Of a DNA stretch of 41,315 bases, positions 7,742-17,110 are shown piece by piece. Origin of the DNA: Bacteroidales bacterium (GTDB lineage Bacteria > Bacteroidota > Bacteroidia > Bacteroidales > UBA7960); contig PWKN01000132.1 in assembly GCA_003559735.1 (NCBI GenBank), forward strand, positions 1 to 41,315, given 5' to 3'. The position numbers and the translations under genes were made by a program. Below the pieces are notes generated by a model. That model did no database searches, was not told the DNA's origin, and saw only the letters and a program-made list of their open reading frames with translations. Within the stretch, counting starts at the first letter, position 1. Each line of letters begins with the position of its first letter.

Positions 7742-8695
7742 ATGGACATTTCCGTTGTTGTGCCTTTGTATAATGAAGAAGAATCGCTTGCCGAGCTGGT
7801 GGACTGGATCGCGAAAGTGATGAATGAAAACGGTTTCAGCTATGAGGTTTTGCTGGTGGACGATGGGAGTCGCGATGGGTCCTGGAAAAAGATCGGGCAA
7901 ATTGCCGCAATAAATCCAAGTGTGCACGGCATCAGGTTTCGCCGCAACTATGGCAAGGCAGCAGCATTGAATGTTGGGTTCGGCTATGCAAAAGGCGATG
8001 TGGTGATAACCATGGATGCCGACCTGCAAGACAGTCCGGACGAGATCCCTGATCTGTACCATATGATAAGGGATGAAGGGTTCGATATGGTCAGTGGCTG
8101 GAAGAAAAACAGGAAAGACCGGCTGTCAAAGACCATCCCGACAAAAATATTCAATTATTTTACCCGGCTGGTTTCCGGCATCCGTCTGCATGACTTCAAC
8201 TGCGGACTGAAAGCGTATGATCACAGGGTTGTTAAGGCCGTTGAGGTTTATGGAGAGATGCACCGCTATATTCCGGTACTTGCAAAAAGGGCCGGCTTCG
8301 ACCGCATTGGTGAAAAAGTGGTGTTCCACCGTGAACGAAAATACGGCAAGACCAAATATGGCCTTGACCGCTTCTTAAAAGGGTTTCTTGACCTGATATC
8401 GATCAGTTTCGTCACCCGTTTCGGTCAGAGGCCCATGCATTTGTTCGGACTGCTGGGAAGTCTCTTGTTTTTTGCAGGGTTTATGATCGCACTCTACCTG
8501 GCCTACGGCAAAATTTTCCTGATGGAGTACCGCATGACAGAAAGACCGTTGTTCTACTTCGGATTGCTGGCAATGATCCTTGGATCACAATTGTTTATTG
8601 CCGGATTCCTTGGCGAAATGATCTCACGAAATGCACCCGACCGCAACAAATACCTCATTTCTTCCTTTACGGAAATGTTCGGTAAAGAACAGTGA
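7742..8695 (+). CDS. Membrane-anchored family 2 glycosyltransferase (polyprenyl-phosphate sugar synthase type)
   Basis: The 317-residue protein has an N-terminal GT-A domain, opening with ISVVVPLYNEEESL, then LLVDDGSRDGSW and the nucleotide/metal site TMDADLQDSPDEIP. NYGKAAALNVGFGYA lies between. The C-terminus carries two membrane helices (LFGLLGSLLFFAGFMIALYL; LFYFGLLAMILGSQLFIAGFLGEM). This architecture is that of DPM1/GtrB-like enzymes, which load a sugar from a nucleotide donor onto a polyprenyl phosphate at the inner membrane for later transfer to lipid A, O-antigen or proteins. The sugar cannot be predicted. It is not closely coupled to the receptor gene that follows. Confidence 0.88.
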   Translation: MDISVVVPLYNEEESLAELVDWIAKVMNENGFSYEVLLVDDGSRDGSWKKIGQIAAINPSVHGIRFRRNYGKAAALNVGFGYAKGDVVITMDADLQDSPDEIPDLYHMIRDEGFDMVSGWKKNRKDRLSKTIPTKIFNYFTRLVSGIRLHDFNCGLKAYDHRVVKAVEVYGEMHRYIPVLAKRAGFDRIGEKVVFHRERKYGKTKYGLDRFLKGFLDLISISFVTRFGQRPMHLFGLLGSLLFFAGFMIALYLAYGKIFLMEYRMTERPLFYFGLLAMILGSQLFIAGFLGEMISRNAPDRNKYLISSFTEMFGKEQ

Positions 8696-8840
8696 TTGTC
8701 CGCATACGGTCAACCTTTGCTTTTCAGCGGTTCATCGTTTGAAATATATGCCTTTGATCCTGCAAACAATATAGGTTATGGCTTGATAATTGATAAAATA
8801 CCGCTGTTGGGTTGTTTAATCATAAGTTTTGTTTTCGTCT

Positions 8841-11534
8841 ATGTTTTCTTTCTCTAGGATTTCTTTGCTGACAGTTCTTCTGGTTGCCTGTTCATTTATG
8901 CTTTCGGCCGGTAATACCGGACAGCCGGATGTATTTACCGTTATGGAAGCCATTGAATACCTGGAAGAAAAACATGAGGTGGTCATTTTCTTCCGTGAGT
9001 ATTGGTTTGATGAGCTGACTGTAACAAGGGAGGTGCTTGATCTGTCACTGCCCCAGGCAATCAATGCTTTAATCCGCGGCAAAGAGTTGTCTGCATTGTT
9101 TTTCCAGGGCAATGTGGCTGTGTTTCCCACCGAGTCGACAGCCGATCGCAGGCCTGATGCGCCACCGCAACAGATCATCATTGGCAATACAATGGAGATG
9201 GGTCGTTATCCGCGGGTGACCATTACAGGGAGGGTGGTCGACGGAGGGACGCGTGAACCTGTTGCCGGGGCGGCGATATACAGTTTTAAGATTGGCTCCG
9301 GTGTTTCTACCGATGCAGAAGGTTATTTTTCCTGGCGTTTGCCTGTTGGCGATCATCGCCTCCGCATCACGTCAATGGGCTATGAAGAATCGCTGTACAA
9401 TGTGCTGGTGGCTTCTGAAGGTCACGCACAGTTTCAACTGTTTGAACGAACATTGGAACTCAGCATGCATACCATCACGGCGCAACGTGCCGAGGCCAAT
9501 ATCGCAAGCACACAGATGAGTGTGATCCGTCTTGATGCCCAGACTCTCAGGGAAATGCCAGGAGCTTTGGGAGAACGGGATATCATCCGCGGGTTTACCA
9601 TGCTGCCTGGCATCCAGTCGGTGGGCGAGTTTGGTACAGGCTTCAACGTACGGGGTGGCAGTGCCGACCAGAACCTTATCCTGGTGGAAGACGTTCCGCT
9701 TTTTAATGCCTCCCATCTTTTTGGCTTGGTTTCGGTGGTCAATCCCGATATGGTTAACAGTGTTACCCTTATGAAAGCCGGTATGCCGGCACGTTATGGT
9801 GAACGGGCATCATCAGTGACCGACATCCGCAAGTCCGGAATCCAGTCTGACGAGACTTCGCTGAAAGGCGGACTGGGACTGTTGTACAGCAGGGCACACC
9901 TTGAAACGCCGTTGCTGGACAATAACGTAATGCTGTCACTGGGGGGCAGGTCTTCCTATTCTAACTGGTTCCTCGGGCGGATGCCCGACAGTGAGCTGAT
10001 GAACAGTGAAGCCGACTTTTATGATCTCAGCGGGGTGCTATCCTTTAATCCGGGATCAAAAAGTACCATCAGTATATTTGGATATCAGAGTCAGGACGAT
10101 TTCCTGCAGGCCGGGGAAACAGAGCACCACTACACCAGCCGCCTGACCTCTGTCCGCTGGAACTATGCGGTCACTCCGTCCCTGTTTTCACGGCTTTTGG
10201 CCGGGTACAGCGACTACTACAACCGTATGCGTGAGCTGCAGAAGATAAAGCCTAAGGAAGCATTTCACCTGGATAACGCCATAAGGTACCGGACCGTTAA
10301 ATGGCACCTCGAATATGACCATAATAAAGCCTATACATTCAATACCGGTGCACAAGCAATGGTATATGATGTTCGACCGGGACAGATTAAACCACTGGGA
10401 GAGGAGTCGTTTGTTGAAGCGCTGACCCTGGATAAAGAAAGGGGACTGGAACTGGCATCCTACATTAGCGGCCAGTATGCATTTGGTCCGGATCTCGGAA
10501 TTGAAGCCGGACTCCGTTTCGTGCATTTCCGGAACCTTGGTCCGGCGAGTGTCTTCCTTTATGACGAGGAAAAAACACGAAATCGCCAAAACATAACCGA
10601 TACCCTGTTTTATGGGTCAGGAGAAACCGTTTGGAGCGACTGGGGTGTGGAGCCACGGGTCAGTGTCAGGTACTTGTTTGGTGAGGTCAACTCATTAAAG
10701 CTCAGCTATAACAGAAACCACCAGTTTATCAACCTGCTGTCGGCAACAGCCGTGATGACCCCCACCGATATCTGGCAACTGAGCAACCGGTATATCAGAC
10801 CGCTTGTCGCCGACCAGCTTGCATTGGGGTATTATCATAATTTTAATGATCATACCATAGAAACATCCATAGAAGCCTACTTCAGGAAAATGCAGAATAT
10901 GCCTGACTACATCAGCGGTGCAAAGCTACTTATGAATGAAGCTGTTGAAACCGACATGGTCAATACCAAAGGCTATAACCTGGGTACGGAGCTGTATGTC
11001 AATAAAAAGACCGGGCGACTGACCGGGTGGATCAGTTATACCCTGTCTGCCTCTTTACGCCGTACCATGGAAACAGACCCTTCGCGTCAGATAAACCGGA
11101 ATGAATATTTTTCGTCTGACTGGGACAGGCCACACAATTTAACGATCAATGCCAACTATTACCTGTCGCGCCGGTGGCGCCTGAATACTACATTTACCTA
11201 CAGCACAGGTCGTCCGGTTACTTTTCCCGAACTGATGTTCAACTACCAGGGGCACCAGGCAATCCATTATTCTGACAGAAACAAATACCGCCTGCCCGAT
11301 TATCATCGCCTGGATGTATCGGTCACGTTTGGTGAAAACCTCCGTGTCGACAGAAGGGGCAAGGGAAGCTGGACCTTCAGCGTCATTAACGTGTATGGCA
11401 GGAAGAACCCTTTTTCGGTATTCTATAAACAGGATGTCCCCCATTCAGGCAACAGGAACAGGCAATACAGCCTTTATAAACTGTATATCATAGGCCGGCC
11501 GCTCCCAACGCTTACGTATAATTTTTCAATCTGA
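8841..11534 (+). CDS. TonB-dependent outer-membrane receptor with STN-like and CarboxypepD_reg-like N-terminal domains
   Basis: This outer-membrane transporter of about 897 residues has a signal peptide (MFSFSRISLLTVLLVACSFMLSAG). An STN-like domain follows (about residues 28-85; FTVMEAIEYLEEKHEVVIFF). Next is a beta-sandwich of the carboxypeptidase-regulatory type (about 115-195; ITGRVVDGGTREPVAGAAIY, TSMGYEE). The plug is at about 215-320 (GFNVRGGSADQNLILVEDVPL, PARYGERASSVTDI) and a long beta-barrel ends in aromatic YNFSI. The track start at 8829 is a TTG; ATG at 8841 gives a better signal peptide. It is followed after seven bases by a DUF4249-type lipoprotein, a partner that often takes the place of SusD in Bacteroidota. 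The STN-like domain hints at signalling to an anti-sigma factor, but no sigma/FecR pair is in the window. Substrate unknown. Confidence 0.9.
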   Translation: MFSFSRISLLTVLLVACSFMLSAGNTGQPDVFTVMEAIEYLEEKHEVVIFFREYWFDELTVTREVLDLSLPQAINALIRGKELSALFFQGNVAVFPTESTADRRPDAPPQQIIIGNTMEMGRYPRVTITGRVVDGGTREPVAGAAIYSFKIGSGVSTDAEGYFSWRLPVGDHRLRITSMGYEESLYNVLVASEGHAQFQLFERTLELSMHTITAQRAEANIASTQMSVIRLDAQTLREMPGALGERDIIRGFTMLPGIQSVGEFGTGFNVRGGSADQNLILVEDVPLFNASHLFGLVSVVNPDMVNSVTLMKAGMPARYGERASSVTDIRKSGIQSDETSLKGGLGLLYSRAHLETPLLDNNVMLSLGGRSSYSNWFLGRMPDSELMNSEADFYDLSGVLSFNPGSKSTISIFGYQSQDDFLQAGETEHHYTSRLTSVRWNYAVTPSLFSRLLAGYSDYYNRMRELQKIKPKEAFHLDNAIRYRTVKWHLEYDHNKAYTFNTGAQAMVYDVRPGQIKPLGEESFVEALTLDKERGLELASYISGQYAFGPDLGIEAGLRFVHFRNLGPASVFLYDEEKTRNRQNITDTLFYGSGETVWSDWGVEPRVSVRYLFGEVNSLKLSYNRNHQFINLLSATAVMTPTDIWQLSNRYIRPLVADQLALGYYHNFNDHTIETSIEAYFRKMQNMPDYISGAKLLMNEAVETDMVNTKGYNLGTELYVNKKTGRLTGWISYTLSASLRRTMETDPSRQINRNEYFSSDWDRPHNLTINANYYLSRRWRLNTTFTYSTGRPVTFPELMFNYQGHQAIHYSDRNKYRLPDYHRLDVSVTFGENLRVDRRGKGSWTFSVINVYGRKNPFSVFYKQDVPHSGNRNRQYSLYKLYIIGRPLPTLTYNFSI

Positions 11535-11541
11535 ACCCGTA

Positions 11542-12642
11542 ATGAAAAGATTAATCTGCTTATTATCCCTGCCGTTTTTTGCCATGTGGTCGTGCACCAA
11601 ATGGTTTGATCCGGCAATTGACCCGCCAGACAATGTGATGGCCGTTGAGGGACTGATAACCAACGGGACGGGTCCGCATTTTGTAAAGCTGTTTATGACC
11701 TCAGCCTATGGTGACCGTGCGCGTTACGAGCCGGTTGAACATGCCAGTGTGATGGTGAAGAACCAGGATGACGAATTGGTTGTCTTTTTTGAATCAGAAC
11801 CAGGCATCTACCTGTCTCCATCTGGTTTTACGGGCATAACCGGAGATACCTATACGCTCTTTGTGGAAACCACCCAGGGCGAATCCTACCAGTCGGGACC
11901 ACAAACGATCGTTCCGGGGATCTCGGTTGATAGTGTGGAGGTTGCATATGATGCCATTGTCCTGCCTGTTCAGGATGCTTTCGGACAAGTGACCTATGAG
12001 CCGGTCAATGGGGTGAAGTTTTTCGCCGATATTGATCATTTTGATGAGGGAGCCGCCAGAATGCGGTTTGAATCACAAGTATATGTACAGTATGTTCTGG
12101 AAGAGAAAGAGCCCTGGCCAGATCCCGACGACCCCGACTACTTGTATTGTAACCGGAAAGTGATCCTTGACAGATCAGTGAATGTGGCCATCCCGATGAT
12201 AGACATGCCCGAAAATACCACCCTCAGACACGAACTGGCATTCATGCCGTCATCGTTCAGGTTCTATGAGGGATCGGATGACTGGTTCCTGCGGATGATC
12301 GACCGCCGGGCAATCATCCTTCATCAATACAGTCTGAATGAGGAGAGCTACCTGTTCTACAGGTCACTGCATGAGCAGATGTCGGCAGAAGGGCGTATTT
12401 TTGATCCCATCTCCATGCAACTGAAAGGCAATATGATCTGTGTCAGTGATCCGGATAAACTGGTGCTGGGGCACTTCGAAGCCTCTTCATACAAGGGAAA
12501 GAGCTTTTTGCTGAATCCCGAGCCGGTTACGGAAAACAGATTGTGGCTGCACAGAAGGGAAGATCTCGATTATCTGGTAGACATGCCCGGTTCATCCAAT
12601 TGCATATTGCATCTGAAACCCGCTGGATGGATATACTACTGA
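11542..12642 (+). CDS. DUF4249-type outer-membrane lipoprotein
   Basis: The protein starts with a lipoprotein signal peptide, MKRLICLLSLPFFAMWSC, with the acylated cysteine at residue 18. What follows fits the DUF4249 family: an early strand VMAVEGLITNGTGPHFVKLFMT, then ASVMVKNQDDELVVFFE and a transthyretin-like region GDTYTLFVETTQGESYQSGP. The family usually stands directly after a TonB-dependent receptor, as it does here (7-base gap). It is presumed to be a surface-exposed binding or gating partner of that receptor. Assignment is from remembered family features, not from a search. The length of 366 residues is normal. Confidence 0.8.
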   Translation: MKRLICLLSLPFFAMWSCTKWFDPAIDPPDNVMAVEGLITNGTGPHFVKLFMTSAYGDRARYEPVEHASVMVKNQDDELVVFFESEPGIYLSPSGFTGITGDTYTLFVETTQGESYQSGPQTIVPGISVDSVEVAYDAIVLPVQDAFGQVTYEPVNGVKFFADIDHFDEGAARMRFESQVYVQYVLEEKEPWPDPDDPDYLYCNRKVILDRSVNVAIPMIDMPENTTLRHELAFMPSSFRFYEGSDDWFLRMIDRRAIILHQYSLNEESYLFYRSLHEQMSAEGRIFDPISMQLKGNMICVSDPDKLVLGHFEASSYKGKSFLLNPEPVTENRLWLHRREDLDYLVDMPGSSNCILHLKPAGWIYY

Positions 12643-12748
12643 CCTGTATTGACCAGGTTTTCCATCCGGGTCAGATGCAGGGCATCAAAAGCCGCATACA
12701 TCATCAAAATACAGATATGATCCAGGATAAACATAAATAATAGCCATA

Positions 12749-14557
12749 ATGCACAATTTTTTATTTCATTTACGCAAAAGAGGTCTATACGCAAAATCAA
12801 TGTGCATTGGTTTATTAATATCCCTCATGCTTTCTGGCATATATGTTTCGGGAATGAACCAGGTACATCCTGTGCCGGATGAACAGGTAATTCTTCATAC
12901 CGACAGGGATGCATACGTATCAGGTGAAGAGTTGTTTTTCAGGGTGTCATTGATAACCCAATGCGATCAGCACAGCAGTCTTGTTTACATCGCCCTGCGC
13001 AACACCCGTAATGAGATCATCAGTGGCGTTATCGCTCCGCTGAACCATAAAACGTCGTATGGAAGCATATACCTTGCCGATACCCTGTCAACGGGCTTTT
13101 ATCAACTCATTGCCTATACCGGGGAAATGCGTAATTATCCGGCTGACTGTTTTTATACCCAGACCCTTTTTATAGCCAACCGCTTTGATACCACCCTTGA
13201 GAACCTGCTTGAACTGGAAGAAGATCCATACGACAACCAGGATCAGGGAGGAGAACCTGGCACATATGCTACTCCTGAACCCATTCTTCCTGATCATACG
13301 ATTATCCGAATCAGCACCGACAAGGAGGTATACGGGCGCCGTGAACCGGTTCAGCTCACTGTCGGTGCTGAGATGCCTGACGGCTCCACAGCAGATATGT
13401 CTGTTTCCGTTACAGCAAAACATACCATCTGGCCGTTTCTTCACGAAGAGACTGATGGCGGGTGCGACAGGGATGCAGACCGACAATGGAGCGGGGATGA
13501 TGGAGTGCTGGTTTATCCAAGGGAAAAAAACGGACCTGTAATTGCGGGAAAGCTCATCAGCAAATCAGACGAAAAGAATAAGCTGGCAAATGTCAGGGTG
13601 ATCCTTTCATCGCCCGACACACTAACCGCCATTATGTATGCGCATACCAACGAACAGGGCCATTTTTACTTCACCCTTGACCCAACCTATTTTGGACGGG
13701 ATCTTTACCTGGTGCCAGACCACGGTACCTATGCCGGGGAGGCACCAGGAATAGTTGTGGCAGACCCGTTTGCCATCCATTCGTCATTTGAGGGCCATAC
13801 AGGCAGTATCAGTGTTGAATTGCCCCCATTGGTAAGGGAAAGCCAGGATGTTGTTGTGGTACAAAAAGCCTTTGAAACCCTGCACGGATCATTTGTAAGT
13901 GAAAAGGAACATGAGCATCGGTTTCCGCCCCGTTTGTATTCTGAGCCGGTTAGCGTGGTCAGGCCGGCGCGGTATATGCCGCTCGACAACTTCCGGGAAA
14001 TTGCCCGGGAGATCATGCCCTCAGTGAGGATCAGGCAGCAAAATGAGGACTGGCACATTCGTCTGGTCAACGATCAGACAGCGTATACATTCTTTGACAG
14101 TGCGCCCGGAGTCTTTCTCAACAGCATGCCAGTGGGTAAATTGGATGTCCTGATGGATTTTACTTCTGAACACATCCGCTCTGTTGAGGTTCACAACCTC
14201 CCATGGCGATACGGGTCCATGCGATTCGATGGTATTTTGTCAGTCTTTACCCACGACCATTACGATCCGGCCACTTTTCTTCCCGAACCCTTTTATGCAT
14301 TGCCTCCGGTAATTATGCACGGCAAGTCAACTTACGTGCAGCCCGACTACCGGACCCTGGGTTCAGAAGCTGACCGTGTGCCTGATTTCAGGCAACTTTT
14401 ATACTGGAACCCGCAACAAGTGATCAACGAAGAAAAAGAACTTTCTACCTTGTTTTATACGGGCGACCTGGAAGGAACATATGCCATTATTGTCAGGGGC
14501 ATACTGGATACGGGTGCGGTATTCCAGGCAATTCATTATTTTGAAGTAAAACTTTAG
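12749..14557 (+). CDS. Secreted protein with macroglobulin MG2-like domain and C-terminal plug-like segment
   Basis: The 602-residue protein has an N-terminal hydrophobic export signal (about residues 15-36). Residues 45-150 look like an alpha-2-macroglobulin MG2-type domain (EQVILHTDRDAYVSGEELFF, STGFYQLIAYTGEMRNY). A second strand-rich repeat starts near 190 (IIRISTDKEVYGRREPVQLTV), and a carnitine/carboxypeptidase-like sandwich follows around 265-320. The C-terminal third has a segment resembling a TonB-receptor plug (PGVFLNSMPVGKLDVL, HIRSVEVHNLPWRYGSMRFDG) but no barrel follows. It sits downstream of the receptor and the DUF4249 lipoprotein, separated by 106 bases, and 12 bases before another secreted protein. 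A periplasmic or surface role with that receptor is inferred. Confidence 0.7.
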   Translation: MHNFLFHLRKRGLYAKSMCIGLLISLMLSGIYVSGMNQVHPVPDEQVILHTDRDAYVSGEELFFRVSLITQCDQHSSLVYIALRNTRNEIISGVIAPLNHKTSYGSIYLADTLSTGFYQLIAYTGEMRNYPADCFYTQTLFIANRFDTTLENLLELEEDPYDNQDQGGEPGTYATPEPILPDHTIIRISTDKEVYGRREPVQLTVGAEMPDGSTADMSVSVTAKHTIWPFLHEETDGGCDRDADRQWSGDDGVLVYPREKNGPVIAGKLISKSDEKNKLANVRVILSSPDTLTAIMYAHTNEQGHFYFTLDPTYFGRDLYLVPDHGTYAGEAPGIVVADPFAIHSSFEGHTGSISVELPPLVRESQDVVVVQKAFETLHGSFVSEKEHEHRFPPRLYSEPVSVVRPARYMPLDNFREIAREIMPSVRIRQQNEDWHIRLVNDQTAYTFFDSAPGVFLNSMPVGKLDVLMDFTSEHIRSVEVHNLPWRYGSMRFDGILSVFTHDHYDPATFLPEPFYALPPVIMHGKSTYVQPDYRTLGSEADRVPDFRQLLYWNPQQVINEEKELSTLFYTGDLEGTYAIIVRGILDTGAVFQAIHYFEVKL

Positions 14558-14569
14558 TTAAAAATTTAT

Positions 14570-15340
14570 ATGTTGTTTGTTTACAGGAATATAACGCAAC
14601 TGTTTTCCAGATTACCATGTACATTGGCCGTGGCATGCTTTTTATTGCCGGGATGGCTTTATTCGCAGGATCCTGGCCGGCTCAACGACCATAGCAGCTA
14701 TCCCGTGCTTGCAGGAGAAATTGTATTTCCTGAAGTCCGCTACAGCGGATCACCTTATCTTTTTGACCGGTTTACAGGGGGATATGTGGTGCTGTTGCCG
14801 GGAGAACAGGTTGCGGTTGACTATATGCGCTATGATGCGCTAAATGACGATCTGATGTGGATGCAGCCCGGCGAGGAAGGCCTGGTCAGGATAGACAAAA
14901 AGCTTATTGCCGGTTTTGGTTTGCAGCATCCGTGGCAGGACAGCCTGATGTGGTTTTACAGGAATGCGGTGGCCGGAGTAGGCGGACTCAGTTGTGGGGA
15001 TTGCTTTTTACAGGTATTGCACGAGGGGAATTTTTCCCTGTATGCAAGGCGCAGAAAGAGGATTACCTCCAGGTCGGAGACCATAACGGTAGGGGGACAG
15101 TCGCAACAGGTGCGTATACTGGATGATGATTTTTTATACATGCTCGTCACCCCTGACGGCCAAACAAAAACAATGCGTCCCACGAGGCGTTCTTTTATCA
15201 ATGCATTTCCTGGTCACACAAGAGATCTCAGAAGGGTCATGCGAAGGTACAATATACAGGTCAGCCAGGACAAGGAGCTGACAGAGGCCGTGAAATGGCT
15301 CAATGCATTCATTGAAAAAGAACCCGGTTTTTTTGAATGA
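14570..15340 (+). CDS. Secreted protein of unknown function
   Basis: I cannot name a function. The 256-residue protein has an N-terminal signal peptide ending near LLPGWLYSQ. It then has a compact beta-rich domain with the pattern GSPYLFDRFTGGYVVLLPGEQVAVDYMRYDALNDDLMW, which I associate with uncharacterised Bacteroidota envelope proteins that have G-x-PYL...F..G.V and RYN-like strands. The C-terminal 60 residues are helical and basic (RRSFINAFPGHTRDLRRVMRRY). Cysteines in GGLSCGDCFLQV form a CxxC pair that could be oxidised. It is 12 bases after the MG2-like gene and is probably co-transcribed with it. Confidence 0.65.
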   Translation: MLFVYRNITQLFSRLPCTLAVACFLLPGWLYSQDPGRLNDHSSYPVLAGEIVFPEVRYSGSPYLFDRFTGGYVVLLPGEQVAVDYMRYDALNDDLMWMQPGEEGLVRIDKKLIAGFGLQHPWQDSLMWFYRNAVAGVGGLSCGDCFLQVLHEGNFSLYARRRKRITSRSETITVGGQSQQVRILDDDFLYMLVTPDGQTKTMRPTRRSFINAFPGHTRDLRRVMRRYNIQVSQDKELTEAVKWLNAFIEKEPGFFE

Positions 15341-15349
15341 CAATTGTTG

Positions 15350-15357
15350 TACCTTTG
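15350..15357 (+). promoter_or_regulatory. Putative -7 element for the GT4-gmhA-gmhB-mnmA operon
   Basis: TACCTTTG matches TAnnTTTG and lies 36 bases before the TTG start of the GT4 gene. It immediately follows the stop codon of the preceding gene, marking a likely operon boundary. No clear -33 element is visible at the usual spacing. Confidence 0.45.
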
Positions 15358-15385
15358 CGGCTTTGGATCAATTGTCAGGTAAGCT

Positions 15386-16528
15386 TTGGCCAGCATCTGC
15401 ATACTAGGACCAGCATATCCCCTGAAAGGCGGGGGAATGGCCACCTTCAACGAAAGGCTGGCACGTGCTTTTATGCATATGGGGCACAAGGTAAAAATGA
15501 TTACTTTTTCCCTGCAGTATCCCACCTTACTTTTTCCCGGAAAAACACAACGTTCGTCCGAACCACCACCTGATGATCTGGATATCAGCGTAAGGGTCAA
15601 CAGCATTAATCCGGTCAACTGGTACAGGGTGGGACGTGAGATCGGCCATATGGCGCCTGATCTGCTTGTTATAAGGTACTGGCTGCCATTTATGGCGCCC
15701 TGCCTGGGAACGATCGCTGCCATTGCGAAAAGGAACAACCATTCAAGGGTGGTGGCCATCACCGACAACATTGTCCCGCATGAAAAAAGACCGGGTGACA
15801 GGTTCCTGACAAAATACTTTCTGAAACGGGTACACAGTTTTGTCACAATGTCTGATACGGTCAGAAATGATTTGATCAGATTTGGTGTTTCCACGAAACG
15901 GATCCGTCAATGCCTGCATCCTTTGTATGATCATTTCGGGGAGGCGGTGGACAAAGAAATGGCCCGTACAGCGCTGGAAATAAAAAAAGATGGTTTCCTT
16001 GCCCTGTTTTTTGGGTTTGTAAGGGAATACAAAGGACTTGATATTCTTCTTAAAGCACTTGCCCATCCGCGGCTGAAGCAGCTGAAACCTTCCTTGCTGG
16101 TAGCAGGTGAATTCTATACCGACGCGGAAAAATACCACCGCCTGGCCAGGTCACTGGATGTGTACGACCGGGTAATATGGCACAATCATTTCATCCCTTC
16201 AGAAAAAGTAAGGTTCTATTTTTCTGCGGCCGACCTTGTGGTTCAACCCTACAAAAGTGCTACCCAGAGCGGTGTAACACAAATTGCCTATCATTTTGAG
16301 AAACCAATGGTGGTGACCAATGTAGGGGGATTGCCTGAAATGGTGACCCATGGCAGGGGAGGATTGGTGGTCGAGGCCAGTGCTGAAGCAATAGGTAATG
16401 CGATGGCCGGTTTTTTTTCACAGGATGATATGGGCAGATCCATGCAAAACACATTAAAACAGGAAAAGAAACGTTTTTCATGGGACAGGCTAGTTAATTG
16501 CCTGCTGGACTCAATGGACAATATTTGA
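15386..16528 (+). CDS. Family 4 glycosyltransferase (GT-B fold)
   Basis: The N-terminus ASICILGPAYPLKGGGMATFNERLARAF is the acceptor-side opening typical of GT4 enzymes. The C-terminal half carries a donor-binding region (LALFFGFVREYKGLDILLKAL, then SEKVRFYFSAADLVVQPYKSATQSGVTQIAYHFEKPMVVTNVGGLPEMV), where the E-x7-E-like nucleotide-sugar motif is degenerate. Translation must start at TTG 15386: an in-frame TAA lies two codons upstream, and the first ATG (15437) would cut into the first conserved strand. It is six bases from gmhA. Co-transcription with heptose-phosphate genes suggests a heptose or related sugar transferase for surface glycan, but donor and acceptor are not known. Confidence 0.85.
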   Translation: MASICILGPAYPLKGGGMATFNERLARAFMHMGHKVKMITFSLQYPTLLFPGKTQRSSEPPPDDLDISVRVNSINPVNWYRVGREIGHMAPDLLVIRYWLPFMAPCLGTIAAIAKRNNHSRVVAITDNIVPHEKRPGDRFLTKYFLKRVHSFVTMSDTVRNDLIRFGVSTKRIRQCLHPLYDHFGEAVDKEMARTALEIKKDGFLALFFGFVREYKGLDILLKALAHPRLKQLKPSLLVAGEFYTDAEKYHRLARSLDVYDRVIWHNHFIPSEKVRFYFSAADLVVQPYKSATQSGVTQIAYHFEKPMVVTNVGGLPEMVTHGRGGLVVEASAEAIGNAMAGFFSQDDMGRSMQNTLKQEKKRFSWDRLVNCLLDSMDNI

Positions 16529-16534
16529 CACGAA

Positions 16535-17110
16535 ATGGAGATAAAAAGACAGATCATTGATTCAATCGAGCTTAGGAATAATATCCTGGCAGACAAAGAG
16601 ATGATTGAACAAATGGAGGAATGCATCCGTTTGATCGTACAGGGATATAAGAACAATGGCAAGGTATTGTTTTGCGGAAACGGGGGCAGTGCAGCCGATG
16701 CCCAGCACCTGGCTGCAGAACTGAGCGGAAGGTTTTACTATGAAAGGCCACCACTCAATGCGGAGGCGCTCCACGTGAATACATCCTTTGTAACAGCCAC
16801 TGCCAATGACCATTCTTACCACAAGATATTTGAACGGATGCTGGAGGCGGTGGCCAGGGAAGGAGATGTGCTGATGGCTTTTTCGACATCCGGAACATCA
16901 CCCAATGTCATTTGTGCACTTGATAAAGCGAAACAGCTGAAAATGAAAATAATAGGTTTTACCGGCGCCCACGGCCGCAATATGGATGAAAAATGTGATG
17001 TTTTGCTGAAGGTCCCGTCAGAAGATACGGCAAGGATACAGGAAATACATATGCTGTTGGGACACATCATTTGCGAAAATGTTGAATCAATTCTTTTTCC
17101 GGTGAAATGA
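16535..17110 (+). CDS. gmhA: D-sedoheptulose-7-phosphate isomerase
   Basis: GmhA converts sedoheptulose 7-phosphate to D-glycero-D-manno-heptose 7-phosphate, the first step of nucleotide-activated heptose synthesis. The 191-residue protein has the SIS-domain signatures FCGNGGSAADAQHLAAELSGRF, MAFSTSGTSPNVICAL and the C-terminal IQEIHMLLGHIICENVE, all at the expected places. It lies between a GT4 gene and a gmhB-like gene (four-base ATGA overlap with the latter), so the three act together in making or placing a heptose. The kinase/adenylyltransferase HldE/HddA-type gene is not in this window. Confidence 0.92.
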   Translation: MEIKRQIIDSIELRNNILADKEMIEQMEECIRLIVQGYKNNGKVLFCGNGGSAADAQHLAAELSGRFYYERPPLNAEALHVNTSFVTATANDHSYHKIFERMLEAVAREGDVLMAFSTSGTSPNVICALDKAKQLKMKIIGFTGAHGRNMDEKCDVLLKVPSEDTARIQEIHMLLGHIICENVESILFPVK

